A stretch of 60,000 bases of DNA from NCBI RefSeq assembly GCF_037975245.1, contig NC_092575.1, positions 7,477,001 to 7,537,000 of the forward strand. The letters run 5' to 3'. Source of the stretch: Apostichopus japonicus. Taxonomy: Eukaryota; Echinodermata; Holothuroidea; Aspidochirotida; Stichopodidae. The notes under the pieces were generated by a model. The model did not search any database and had not been told where the DNA came from. It was given only the letters and a program-made list of their open reading frames with translations. The position numbers and the translations under genes were made by a program. How positions within the stretch are numbered: position 1 is the stretch's first letter; each line of letters opens with the position of its first letter. Below, piece after piece: positions 39,501 to 49,567 of the stretch.

Positions 39501-42500
39501 GTGGCATATCAAGTGGACTTTTGGTTAGCTTTCTTCCGGAATTTTTTTTTGTCACATGCAATTTGGATTGCGAAGGGATAATACTATTAATAACACTAAA
39601 ACCTTCGGTTGATGTGATGTACGTGATCTTTAACTTTCCGCATGTTTAAATAACGTTCCGGTACCTAAATACATTTGTGTAATCTTTCAAGGATAAGTAT
39701 ATATTCATATAATTTCTGAAATATTACATGGTTATTTCTTCGGACCCTGTATGTGACGTCACATGTTATTTATACCATGTATGGTACTTCTCCAATCAAA
39801 CTTGATTCGATTTAGTAATTTTTATCTGCAACCAATGTAGAAGACAACAGTTAGTTAATGCATTCCTTGTGACATATTACAACGTTGGAACATGAGACTT
39901 TGATATAGGCCCATATCTTTCAAAACCGTTGTCATGGTGATACATAACACCCCCTACTTTTAATTCGACAATAATTTATGTATTTATTCGGTTCTTTCTT
40001 TTATAGCCCACAGGATCACGAGAATTTATCGGATTTGCGACCCTTCCTGATCAGGTCCATCGGAAATCGGTGAAGAAAGGCTTTGAATTTACACTCATGG
40101 TCGTCGGTAAGTATTTAGGCCCTATTTCGAAATATTTTGATGTATTACCTGAGTGATCTCTTGAAACGTTTGCCCTGCCTACTTGTGCAGGATCTCCGTG
40201 TTCCTGTTATGATCAATGTCAGAGTTTCTTGATTGCTAATTATCTCGCATGTGTGTGTCGGTGTGTAAGCATATATACGTGTGTGTTTATGTATACTTGA
40301 TATTTGATAATACTAAAATGAAGAGGGGAAGGGTGTGGGGGACGTGTAGACACAGGTATGGGTATAAGAGGAGGGTGGAGTGGCAATGCTCCCTCTTTTT
40401 TATAGTATGTTTTCGTCTCCTGACGCAAAAATTTGGCTGAAATTTGGAAATGGCTGAGTCTAGCGCCACACGGCGGTGCACTGGTCAGAATGTGTTGGCA
40501 AGTATTAAAATCTGAATAAATCATATAATTATATTTTTAAGCTAGATTTTGGAACCAAACACACACTTGAAACTTACCAATAGTACCGAGTGTACGGTAG
40601 TCATGTCATCATTTAGAGGATTTTATTTTTCATTGTTTTGTAGGTGAATCAGGCCTGGGGAAGTCTACTCTGGTTAATAGTCTGTTTCTGACCGAGCTAT
40701 ACAAACAGAGAGCCGTACTCAATGCAGAAGGTAAGTTAACAGGTCCATAAATTATGGAAAAATATGTTATTAATATCTGCACCTCACTCTCAATTTCATG
40801 TCAGTTGTGCAAACAAAAACCGGAGTAGATCAGGTGTGGGGAGGGTGTATGATGAGCACCTGGTCATTGATCTCTCTCGTCATCCCCCTGGCCCACCCCC
40901 CCCCCCCGGCCCACCCCTATCATTTCATCCATCAAGTAAGAAAAAAAATAGTGGCTTACATTCTAACCGGCTGACTATGTAATGTCAATATACGTTGAAT
41001 AGCGGTAAGACTTTTTATCTGCAATGTTTCTGTTGATGTCAATTTATTACACGCTTGTTATTGGTATCAAATCAGTATATTGTAGGCCTGCAATTTATAT
41101 TCGGAAAACTGAAAGTGAGGCGCATCAACATGGGCGGCGATCCGTACTTCCGAGTGGGGGGGATATGACCTTGTTGACTATCTAAGCGTAGCGTCACCAT
41201 CGGTTGGCGCGAAGCGTACAAGAAAATTTTGGGATTTACAAACCCTCTAGATGGCCGGAAACGGCACTTCTCGAGGTTTCCAAGCGGCATATACCCAACT
41301 TTAAAATAGGGATATCATGTCCGAAATATCTCATAATCAGGATCCAAAATACTTTTTTTTTTTTTTTTTAATTTCGGGTGTTATTTTGGGAAAATTGCCC
41401 CTGTCAATCTTGTTTCAGGCGCTACGTTAGAATGTTCGAGAGCCCTTTTATATTATTCGATGAAGAAAATGGCCTCATGCAGGCTATTATAGGCCTATAC
41501 ACATGCAATACACAATTACACATAGTTACATTCCTAGGTACCGATTGCTAGGGCATCCAGGTGAAACGTGTATTAAGCATTACCCTGGTAACATGCTGTT
41601 CGAGGGAACATGTACGTGTGTAGGCCTACTATAGGGCCTATATCAGGGTTGTACAACCTACGGCCCGCGGGCCACAGTCCGGCCCGCCGCAGGGTTGCGT
41701 CCGGCCCGCCAGAGATGCTTGTACGGTGCGAAATTTTAGTGAGCAGATTTATTGATAACAATTTGAAGCTATATAATCAATCATTCGAACATTCTGGGTC
41801 CAAAAAACTGCATACAGGTCAGTTTGTGTGACACTCTCAGCGGAGGGGGGCGGGCGGCTGGACTTTATTCATCTGTTTTATCAGGAAGGAAAATAAATCA
41901 GTGCGAAAAATCGAGCGTAGGGTTCATGCGGCCCCTCCTTCATCATAATCATTCCATGTGGCCCTCCTCTGCAAAAGGTTGGACAACCCTGGCCTATATG
42001 AATACTATGAGGGTGCATATATGTACTATATCAATACCGTGGGTGCAATAATACCTTTTGTTGTTATGGGCCAATGAAGCCTACAGTCAACTATTCTTGC
42101 TTTATAAAGACGCTTTATTTGAAAAGATCGCACTGCGTTTATGGTAGGCGAGAAATGAGCTAAAAAAGAGCCGTACATTCACGATGATGCATAAATGTAG
42201 GCATGAAAATATTCTTATCCCTGGCATTTGGTGGGGGGATATGGTGTATTACATCCCCTCCACCCATTTTCATGGGGGGATATATCCCCCCTTCCCCCCA
42301 GGATCGCCGCCCATGCGCATCAACATAAACTGAGAAATGATTAATTGTAGCCATCGTAGTACATCATTTTATACAAACCTGGCAGGAATATGTGATTTAA
42401 ATTTAACTTTAATAACTTATCAAAGTCACTCTATGTGATATTACATCGTGTTCACACGGTAATTTATTGAAATAGCCCCCCCCCCCCCTTTTCCCCGGCT

Positions 42501-45500
42501 TGTATATTACAGTCCTTTTTTCGTTTTCCTTTTGTCCAGAGAAAATCAGTCAAACCGTCGAAATCGAAAGGTCAACGCAAGATATCGAGGAAGGAGGAGT
42601 CAGACTAAAACTAACGGTTGTCGATACACCGGGGTTCGGCGATGCCGTTAATAATACCGACAGGTGAGTCATATGATAACCAAATACAGTTCACAAGTAT
42701 ACATCTTGTGGTACTGGTGGCAGTATACTATTAAACTGTCTCTAGTGGATTATATATAGTCTGATGATACTTGGTACTGGTGATACCTGCTTTCAGCTGT
42801 CAGATATTACAGAAATCTCATTTCATTAGTTTACATGGATGAGATTTCCCTTTCTCTCCAATCTCTCCCCCCCCCCCCCCTGTCTCTCACATACCCCACC
42901 ATAAAGGAGAATATATCATGGGACGGTAAACTTATGATGAGGTAATCTAAAATAAAAACTTCAGAATCTAACCCAACCCATTACGCTACCCCTGCACCCC
43001 ACACCCTCATACTTTAACCCTCAACTATATCCCGTACCATACCCAACAGGAAATGCTCCGGTTCAGTTTCCATATCAAATTGGTATAGTGATTAGTCTAA
43101 TGAGAAATGCGTTGTGTGTGTGTGTATGTATGGGTTTAGAGATATATACAAAACGGGAACAACTTTCACCAAGACAGACTGCTCGTTTCGTTGCACAATA
43201 TATAGTAGCTATATGTATAACAGCTAGTCGTAGTCCACGACATGAAGGTATATTGATAAATCACATTAGCCCCAAATATGATAAATTTCAACGATTTTTC
43301 AACTCTTGTTAAAGCTTCATTATTTCAAGTACTGTCATGCTGAGATAAATTTCCTTAACATCAACTGATAAATAATTGGCGAAAATTACCATTTTCCCCT
43401 TTTGTCTGCGTTTACTTTGGATGGGAAGGAGGGAGAGGGGGAAGGGGTTCGTCCGAATTTTCATGACAGTACTTTTGAAACGTTTTAGTAATATAAAGTC
43501 CATTGAAAGTGAAGGGCGATATACCGATGATCTTTAAAACCGAGGCTGTTTCAACTCCTTATCACTTCTCTCTCTACGCACAGTTTCACGCCAATTGTTA
43601 CTTATGTAGACGACCAGTTTGAACAGTACTTCACGGATGAGAGCGGACTGAATAGGAAAAACATCGTAGATAACAGAATTCACTGCTGCCTGTATTTCAT
43701 CTCGCCTTTTGGTCATGGGTAAGCAATATCGTCGTTCTTTACTCGATAGTCACACATTTGAAGAGCAAATATATGTTCATTGATTATTCATATCATCAAA
43801 TTTATTTGCTGTTCAAATATGAAGTTCGCTTATTACAAGTTGAAGGTTGGCCCAGAACGGACAGTGGACCCAAAAACTAACTAGTACACCGTGACGTCAA
43901 AGAGGAGAATTTGCAGTATCGAAAAGTCGAAATTTTGACTTTTTTTTTTTTAATTCTTAACGTGTTTTCATGGTCAATCCTACACTACATGGATCAAAAT
44001 CAAGTACTACACTCTCTTGAATGGTTCGGAGCTACTACTGATAAAGCCATCTGTATCATGTTCAGCTCGCTAGTTTACTACTGGGTATGAGTTGAGTTAG
44101 GTAGAGTGGAAAATAGGGGGCCAAACTCCGACATCTACTTTCAGAAAGACCCCCAAAAAAAATCCATGGGCTTGCAACAAAATACATGTTTGGACAAATA
44201 AATGTAGAACTGTTTATGAATATTGACCTTATTGATTTGAGATGGGATTACATTTAGAAACGTCTGGTTTAGGCGATAACATCAGTTTATACCAACAGTG
44301 CATAGATGCGATGTAATGTGTTAGTTACGGGCTACTTCTTTAATATACTGTTTTATGACGTCACTAACCTTATTCCTTGTGATTGGTTATTATCTTACAG
44401 GCTGCGTCCAATTGACGTAGAGTTCATGAAACGGATGCACAATAAGGTGAACATTATTCCAGTAATCGGTAAATCAGACTGCCTTACACCAACAGAAATC
44501 AAGAAATTAAAAGAAAGGGTTAGTATATTATGATTGGACTAAAGGCAGATTTCATCATTTCATAAATATTCATAGGACTAAAAAATAATTCCAAAGATAA
44601 CGCTAGTACCAGATAAGTATTAAGGAGAACATATGTAGTGATCCAAAACAAGTCGTGTTGTACTCAGCAAACCCCACCCTACCCTCCCCCCCCCCCCATT
44701 CCACCTAGCCTCATGTGTCCAGGAGATGTAAGCGTAATTCCATGCAGCGTGCAAAGCAAACTGAATGAATTATATAAATGACTATCTCCTTAAGTTTATG
44801 TTAAAATTGACCATAAAGAAATATTGTACACCTACTACTATGCTATACACGTATTGAATGTTATTATGTAGTCAAAAAGGTGTTTTTTTATGATCATCTA
44901 GTTTCATCTCGTATTTTACTTGAGTATCAAGTCGTCATGCTCATTGTATGTTTAAAGAAGTTGAATAAATATAACTAAGTCAATAAGAATTTTCGCCAAG
45001 TTTGTAGTAATATGGGTCTATAAATTATCTGTTTTGTTCGTCAGATTTTGGATGAGGTAGACGAGTACAACATCAACATCTACAAATTCACAGATGGAGA
45101 TTCAGATGAGGATGAAGACACGAGGAGAGAAAATAGTGATCTACAGGTAAACAAAAGAAACGAAAAACAAAGGAAACAATTACGCAATTTATACAGAACT
45201 AGTTTTATCGGCTATGAAGAAAGGTTTTTGTTTTGTTTTCTTCAAAGGTCGTCAAAATTTGGAGCCCAAACTTTAGCATGCTTAAAATTGCTAGAAGTTT
45301 TCAAAATCACTTTTCCAATTTTCCTGAAGGTTTTGGTTTTTCCAAAATATTTCCAGAGATTGAGATTGTTACAATAGATGATTAAATGTCTCAGCACTGT
45401 GAATAGGCTACATCTATAGAGTAACAGTAAAACGCTTGTTGAAATTGTAGAGTGGGCGGTGCCCAGTATCTGACTTACTAGCATATTTGGGGCCGATACT

Positions 45501-48500
45501 GACATAAACTTTAAGAGGTTCCCTCTTTAAAGCAGGATTAAGGTTACCTTTTCAATGATATGGCGTATGTTTTGCGATGTTCGTTAAAATTTAATGTATA
45601 ACAAACAATATTGCTTGCATTTGAGGCCTTCTTTACTTCAAAAGTATATTTCTGTGTGCAAAGAAGGAAATGAGCCCAGATTTTGAATATTCAATAGATT
45701 AACCAAAATGTTAACAGTTTCATAATGTATGTATTGACTGAAAAAATGTTGTGTCTCGCATTTTTCAAAATTTCTGGAGTCAAAGATACAGGTTCGGCAA
45801 AGCAGGGGGGGTGTTGGTTTTTGGGGGGTCACGGAAAATTGCCATTTCGTTAATTAAAAGATGCCTTTTTGTTGAGAATTAAGAAAAGCTGTAAAGAGAA
45901 GTGCCCTTTTTTGTAAACCTGAAACAAGTCATTACAGAGTAATAAAAAACTGGCGTTTGCGCAGATAGTCAATTTAGCCAGTCGGAACACGTTGACGTGA
46001 TTTGGTGGTTTGTTTCCACAAATCAATGTCACATGTCCCACTGCCCTTTGAAGTTTATGCCCCACCCCCAACCCCAAAATTTAAGTCTCTTTGCCCGAAT
46101 ATTTTTTCGGTTCGAATATATTACTCATAGATGGGTAGGCCTATATATGTCTTTTCAACTTGTTTCCTAAAGTGAATGAAATGGCGATGAAAACATCGTG
46201 AAAGGCTTGCTCGTAGTCATAGACAACAATAATCAAACTCCTTTGAGAGTTACCATTTGTAAATTGTATGCCAATCTATAATTTCAAACTTTTTCTTGTT
46301 AACAGTCCAGCGTGCCATTTGCTATTATCGGTAGCAATACAGTAGTGGAAGTTGGCGGGAAAAGAGTGCGTGGCAGACTATATCCATGGGGGATAGCAGA
46401 AGGTTGGTCAGCTTATAATTAATATTTTCCTCAACATTTCATACTTATAATTCATATGAGATAGACGGTAGTATTACTGGTTGGGAAAAAAAATACGTCA
46501 TATTGTTTTGTTCAGGACATATTCCATTAATGAAAAATTCAGACGAACAAACCAAACAGCTAGTAGGCAACAGTGATGAACGATCACAATAGGGGGTGGG
46601 GTAGGGGTGGGGTAGGGGTGGGGGAGTGGGGTAGGTGGATAGGAGGGTGGGTTGGGGGGGGGAGTGCCGACCAGTCGTACTCCCAATGATGTAGCGAACA
46701 CTTACACAACGTGATTAACAAGACTTAGCCTACTCTTTGAAATGTTGACCATGAACTGAAAATTTTCGTTCTACTACAGTTCATCGAGCTGAGAGCACAA
46801 ACATCCAATGTCAGTGTTTGTAAGAGCAGATACACTGAGACAAACTTACATCTTGTGATCAGTTAATTCGAGAGCCTTAATCCCGAACATTGCTTCCTTT
46901 TTTTTTCTGTTCGACGTAATAGTATAGAATTTTAATGTAAGCGTCACAGCATGTGATAGCTGTTTTACCTAATTAAAAATACAGAATTTGTTTATTTCGA
47001 TTCATTATTTATTTTTCTACCTCACTGAAAGTTAATGAGCTCTACTTAATGTGTGCACCTTGTTTTTTTTTTATCAACAGTTGAAAATCCCAAACATTCC
47101 GACTTCATTAAACTAAGGAACATGTTAATAAGGTGAGTGATTTACACAGGATCTTTTAAGTGATCTCTAAGAGTTGACATGTGCATGCATATCACTTCAA
47201 TGATACACGTACATGTAATTACAAACAAGGGTATAGTCCATAATCAGATTGTAGCTTCCGGTGAAAGTTTTGGTTTGAGTTACCAAAAAGTATCTTCTTC
47301 CGAAGCTAGCATGGTGAATATGAATTTCTTTAAATAGCTGTCGTGAATTTATAAATATCTATAAATGAAAATGTTGTTATTCTTCCCAATGCAGGACACA
47401 TATGCAGGATCTTAAAGATGTCACACAGGATGTCCACTACGAGAACTTCAGACTTCAGAAAATTAAAAATGGTGGCAAGATAGAGCCTGTTAATGGGTAT
47501 GTAGTACATTTCTGAGGGCAATATTACTTGTGATCATACTTTATGAGTATGTAAGCACCCCCATCCACACCCCACCCCTCACCATCCTTCTAACCCTATC
47601 TCCTCCTAACATTGAATGCAGACACTTCTCCTCCACTCTGTTTTTCTCATTTGCTCGTGTGACCTATGAAAACGATCGAACAGTTATCACTAGTTAAAAA
47701 GAATTTCCTAATGCTAATACCTCTCTAAAACTTTACTCCAATATCATGCTCTCAAAGCACTGGTATTGACAGTACAAACAGTTCCTAACCTTGATTTGAA
47801 AGAAACATGATATTCATACTGCTCGTACTGACAATACGAGTGCTCTGAAGCGGGACATAACACTACAGTATAGAAAAATTGTCCCAACTGGGTGAAAGCA
47901 TGGAACAACTTATGCATATTCATAATTGATAATATAGTAGAGACAAATTTTAATCGCATGGTTCAAGTACAGACACTGTTTAATATGTTAGTTCTGTGCA
48001 TTTCATTCATGAGAAAAAAGGACCAATTAACTGTCTGCTTCGGAAATAAGCTGATATTACCAACAGATGCTATGAGTCACTTAGCTCATTATGGGTGTCT
48101 GCGAAGCACTATAATGTGAATAACCAGGTGCGATGTAGTGGAAGAAGGGGGGGGCTGGGAGATGCAGGGGTGACATGCTTTCTTACACCGTTGTGAAAAA
48201 CATGAAAGGTGCCACTTTTCATAAATAAGGGTGCTCCGTTTTTTTAAGAAAAGGTTTCTTATTTTACTTTTTTTAAATTTTATTAAAACATGTTCTTTTT
48301 AGTTGCTTATATTCAAAAATGCCTTTTGATTGTAAACCACTCAAATCGGTACGAAAGTGCAAACATGATTAAGTTCGTCGGAAACTTTTTGATTGCCCTC
48401 TCAACCCAAATCCGAAAGCCCCATTGCCCCTCTAAGTTTGTTTCCGAATCGTAAACCGAAAACCCTCCCCCTTCCCATACCAAATTCAATCCTCTTCTGC

Positions 48501-49034
48501 CGCCCCTGTGTACGTTTATGGTTAATTTGATAAATGTAGCTATTGAACCTACTAGGTATTCATATTTGGTGTAAATCCTCGTTCCTGGTGATGTATAATG
48601 GGTTTGTATTTTTGTTGGCTTTAATAGTGTTGGATGTCGGTAATATACCACTAATCTGTGTAAATCACTTTGATGATTACCTGTAAGAAAATATTTTGAT
48701 CAAAATATTTTCGTACAGGTAATCATCGAAGTGATTATCCACAGATGACTACCGGGTTAACAGATTGTCTCCCTTGATCAAGCAGTATTGGAAACATTTA
48801 AGCCCATCGGGGTCAAATAAATCAAATTTTTAAATTTGTTTTCCTCTCACCTATAGGAAACCACATGCTGATACAGACGCGAAGTTGAAGGAGAAGGAGG
48901 ATGAGTTGAAGAAGATGCAGGAAATGATCTTAACGATGCAGAGACAGATGGCGATGCAGCAAGGAAAACAACAGATGAACGGCACCAACAACAACATACT
49001 GGACGATAGAGGCTCCAGCACCATAGATATGTAG
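18308..49034 (+). CDS. SEPTIN4/5: Septin, SEPT2 group (SEPT4/5-like), 458 aa, 12 coding exons
   Basis: Filament-forming GTPase of the septin cytoskeleton. Coding exons: 18308-18518, 21249-21319, 40007-40106, 40644-40730, 42540-42663, 43584-43718, 44401-44518, 45045-45146, 46306-46402, 47081-47132, 47395-47496, 48857-49034. All introns are GT-AG, the phases agree and the total is 1377 nt. Domains: Ser/Thr-rich N-terminal extension (1-94), polybasic helix HRKSVKKG (about 112-119), P-loop GESGLGKST (128-136), G3 DTPG (185-188), G4 as GKSD (266-269; AKAD is usual), septin unique element [13 protein letters not shown] (from 341), short C-terminal coiled coil (about 408-437). DSDEDED and the coiled coil DELKKMQEM place it in the SEPT2 group. 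Residues such as [10 protein letters not shown] and SNTVVE favour SEPT4/5 over SEPT2. Septin intron 2 is 18.7 kb. The last codons lie in a tandem repeat. Confidence 0.95.
21249..21319 (+). CDS. SEPTIN4/5: Septin coding exon 2
   Basis: Acceptor catttcag, donor TAC/gtaagt. Encodes residues 71-94 ([20 protein letters not shown] and three more), in phase with exons 1 and 3. Weakly conserved, but both splice sites are strong. Confidence 0.75.
23330..23775 (-). repeat. Dispersed repeat with TTTGACCTC motifs and (CA)n tail
   Basis: TTTGACCTC and TTTGTCCTCGACCC recur at both ends of the region. Between and after them lie AAGTTTGAACTTGATCGGAC and GGTTTAGGAGGAGTT followed by CGACACA. A (CA)n run at 23737-23758 closes it. 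This arrangement is common at transposon ends in marine invertebrates. The class is not assigned. Confidence 0.5.
25351..25384 (+). repeat. (TA)n microsatellite
   Basis: TATATAAATATATATATA-type run within septin intron 2. Confidence 0.85.
31144..31783. mobile_element. hAT-like non-autonomous element, 640 bp, perfect 8-bp target duplication
   Basis: Terminal inverted repeats are CAAGGGCGGCGGAA at the left and TTCCGCCGCCCTTG at the right. The 8-bp duplication TTTGCTTT is exact at 31136-31143 and 31784-31791. Eight-bp duplications and ends starting with CA are features of the hAT superfamily. The interior shares the core word CTTGTACGCTCCGCGC with the elements at 36740-37085 and 41129-42315, and has G12 and C16 runs close to the two ends. 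No transposase is present. Confidence 0.8.
34281..34395 (+). repeat. 38-bp tandem repeat, 3 copies
   Basis: AAGGTGTGGTCATCATACAG recurs at 34287, 34325 and 34363, separated by G-rich linkers. The overlapping frames on both strands are by-products. Confidence 0.9.
35374..35610 (+). CDS. Possible secreted small cysteine-rich peptide (78 aa), intronless, inside septin intron 2
   Basis: Open from ATG at 35374 to TAG at 35608. The N-terminus looks like a signal peptide: two lysines at 7-8, a hydrophobic core [16 protein letters not shown], and a plausible cleavage site after CVQS (small residues at -1 and -3). The mature part would be about 47 residues with five cysteines (FVCDD, GMCGDG, AVCYSG, LACRAC). 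Composition is complex, without repeat or homopolymer. I recognise no family. It could also be one exon of a larger gene, or chance. It lies on the same strand as septin within an intron. An odd number of cysteines would leave one free or used for dimerisation. Confidence 0.4.
   Translation: MAQVCLKKVVVVYTLAVIWLTGLMASCVQSAVGLAFVCDDITGKPELGMCGDGIAVCYSGMGNMKITLACRACHSNNK
36740..37085. mobile_element. hAT-like non-autonomous element, 346 bp, perfect 8-bp target duplication
   Basis: Ends CAGGCGCGTAGCCAAG and CTTCGCTACGCGCCTG are inverted copies. The 8-bp duplication ATTATTAT is exact at 36732-36739 and 37086-37093. The interior contains a direct duplication of about 80 bp (GGGAAGTGYCATTTCCAGCG to TTCTTGTACGCTTCGCGC, two copies). 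A G run follows the left end. No transposase is present. Confidence 0.85.
38913..39342. mobile_element. hAT-like non-autonomous element, 430 bp, perfect 8-bp target duplication
   Basis: Ends CAGGGGTTCCCTAAC and GTTAGGGAAACCCTG are inverted copies. The 8-bp duplication CTCTATGT is exact at 38905-38912 and 39343-39350. Subterminal GGGGTTCGTG words recur near both ends, as in many hAT-derived miniature elements. The frame at 39130-39447 runs out of the element and is not a gene. Confidence 0.85.
40007..40106 (+). CDS. SEPTIN4/5: Septin coding exon 3, polybasic region
   Basis: Acceptor ttatag, donor GTCG/gtaagt. Encodes residues 95-127 including [20 protein letters not shown], the conserved start of the septin core with the phosphoinositide-binding polybasic helix. 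Confidence 0.95.
40644..40730 (+). CDS. SEPTIN4/5: Septin coding exon 4, P-loop
   Basis: Acceptor ttttgtag, donor GAAG/gtaagt. Encodes the Walker A motif GESGLGKST and [20 protein letters not shown]. Confidence 0.96.
41129..42315. mobile_element. hAT-like non-autonomous element, 1187 bp, with a nested insertion
   Basis: Ends CATGGGCGGCGATCC and GGATCGCCGCCCATG are exact inverted copies. The 8-bp duplication CGCATCAA is exact at 41121-41128 and 42316-42323. It lies in septin intron 4 and contains the complete element 41644-41991. The left part carries the core word GCGCGAAGCGTACAAG in reverse orientation relative to the copies at 31.3 and 36.9 kb. Confidence 0.8.
41644..41991. mobile_element. 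hAT-like MITE, 348 bp, nested in another element
   Basis: Ends CAGGGTTGTACAACC and GGTTGGACAACCCTG are inverted with one mismatch. The 8-bp duplication GCCTATAT is exact at 41636-41643 and 41992-41999. Subterminal CGGCCCGCGGGCC and GCGGCCC words are typical of hAT-derived miniature elements in animals. It is the younger of the two nested insertions. Confidence 0.88.
42540..42663 (+). CDS. SEPTIN4/5: Septin coding exon 5, G3 motif
   Basis: Acceptor ttgtccag, donor ACAG/gtgagt. Encodes [20 protein letters not shown] and the switch-[15 protein letters not shown]. Confidence 0.96.
43326..43476. repeat. Inverted-repeat element, ~150 bp (possible MITE)
   Basis: CAAGTACTGTCATG at the left faces CATGACAGTACTTTTG at the right, with G-rich sequence before the right end. 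It lies in septin intron 5. No certain target duplication was found. Confidence 0.45.
43584..43718 (+). CDS. SEPTIN4/5: Septin coding exon 6
   Basis: Acceptor acgcacag, donor ATGG/gtaagc. Encodes [16 protein letters not shown] and the near-invariant [21 protein letters not shown] segments of the GTPase domain. Confidence 0.96.
44401..44518 (+). CDS. SEPTIN4/5: Septin coding exon 7, G4 motif
   Basis: Acceptor tatcttacag, donor AAGG/gttagt. Encodes [20 protein letters not shown] and the G4 motif as GKSD, keeping the lysine and aspartate that read the guanine base but with Gly and Ser where most septins have two alanines. Confidence 0.95.
45045..45146 (+). CDS. SEPTIN4/5: Septin coding exon 8, acidic loop
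   Basis: Acceptor ttcgtcag, donor ACAG/gtaaac. Encodes [20 protein letters not shown] and the acidic DEDED segment diagnostic of the SEPT2 group. Confidence 0.95.
46306..46402 (+). CDS. SEPTIN4/5: Septin coding exon 9, septin unique element
   Basis: Acceptor gttaacag, donor GAAG/gttggt. Encodes [20 protein letters not shown] and the start of the septin unique element [10 protein letters not shown]. Confidence 0.95.
46591..46668 (+). repeat. G-rich minisatellite in septin intron 9
   Basis: Repeated GGGGTGGGGTA-type units give many G runs of three to nine in under 80 bp, on the non-template strand. Such a run could form G-quadruplexes in the pre-mRNA. Confidence 0.8.
47081..47132 (+). CDS. 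SEPTIN4/5: Septin coding exon 10
   Basis: Acceptor tcaacag, donor AAG/gtgagt. Encodes [18 protein letters not shown] (the arginine codon is split), completing the septin unique element. Confidence 0.94.
47395..47496 (+). CDS. SEPTIN4/5: Septin coding exon 11
   Basis: Acceptor aatgcag, donor ATGG/gtatgt. Encodes [20 protein letters not shown], the end of the GTPase core, and the start of the linker to the coiled coil. Confidence 0.95.
48654..48746. repeat. 93-bp near-perfect palindrome in last septin intron
   Basis: Two arms of about 46 bp meet without a loop at the centre TTTTGATCAAAA (about 48699). They differ by a few substitutions and one single-base indel. It lies 110 bp before the acceptor of the last coding exon. 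Confidence 0.85.
48857..49034 (+). CDS. SEPTIN4/5: Septin last coding exon, C-terminal coiled coil
   Basis: Acceptor cacctatag. Encodes residues 401-458: [20 protein letters not shown] and RQMAMQQ form a short heptad coiled coil, then [10 protein letters not shown] and RGSSTIDM before TAG at 49032-49034. From 48990 the exon is inside a 91-bp tandem array, so the last 15 or so codons are repeat-derived. Confidence 0.93.
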
Positions 49035-49445
49035 ATTGCCTTATTATCAGTGGACTATAGAATACAGACTGCAAACAAACAATAACATGCTGGACGATAG
49101 ACGTTCCAGTAACATAGATATGTAGATTGCCTTACTATCAGTGGACTATAGAATACAGACTGCAAACAAACAATAACATGCTGGACGATAGACGTTCCAG
49201 TAACATAGATATGTAGATTGCCTTATTATCAGTGGACTATAGCGTACAGAATGCAAACAAACAATAACATGCTGGACAATATAGGCTCCAGTACTATAGA
49301 TATGTTAACTGCCTTACATGATCAATGGACTATAGCGGACAGAATGCAAGCAAATACGATTAACGTTTCAGACCATATATATGTAAATTGCCTTATTATC
49401 AGTGGACTATAGCGTACATAATGCAAGCAAACAATAACACACTGG
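48990..49445 (+). repeat. 91-bp tandem repeat spanning septin stop codon and 3' UTR, ~5 copies
   Basis: Unit starts are at 48990, 49081, 49172, 49263, about 49353 and 49433, so the first four are exactly 91 bp apart. Unit 1 contains the final septin codons and the TAG. Units 2 and 3 repeat those codons and the stop almost unchanged. Later units are shorter and more diverged. Confidence 0.93.
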
Positions 49446-49567
49446 ACAGCCAGCGCTGTCTGCTTTCTAGTTCGATTACAGACATGCTCAGTTGATCGCA
49501 GATCTGACCACTCATTTGTGATTGCAGATCGGCCATCTTCACTGATTGCAGACCTGTAATAGCCTCT

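Larger units (their letters stand above)
21320..40006 (+). other. Septin intron 2 (18.7 kb), repeat-rich
   Basis: The donor is gtaagt and the acceptor ttatag. No exon of a known family was seen inside on either strand. It contains hAT-like elements at 31144-31783, 36740-37085 and 38913-39342, the repeats at 23330-23775 and 34281-34395, numerous G or C runs, and the small intronless reading frame at 35374-35610. Confidence 0.85.
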
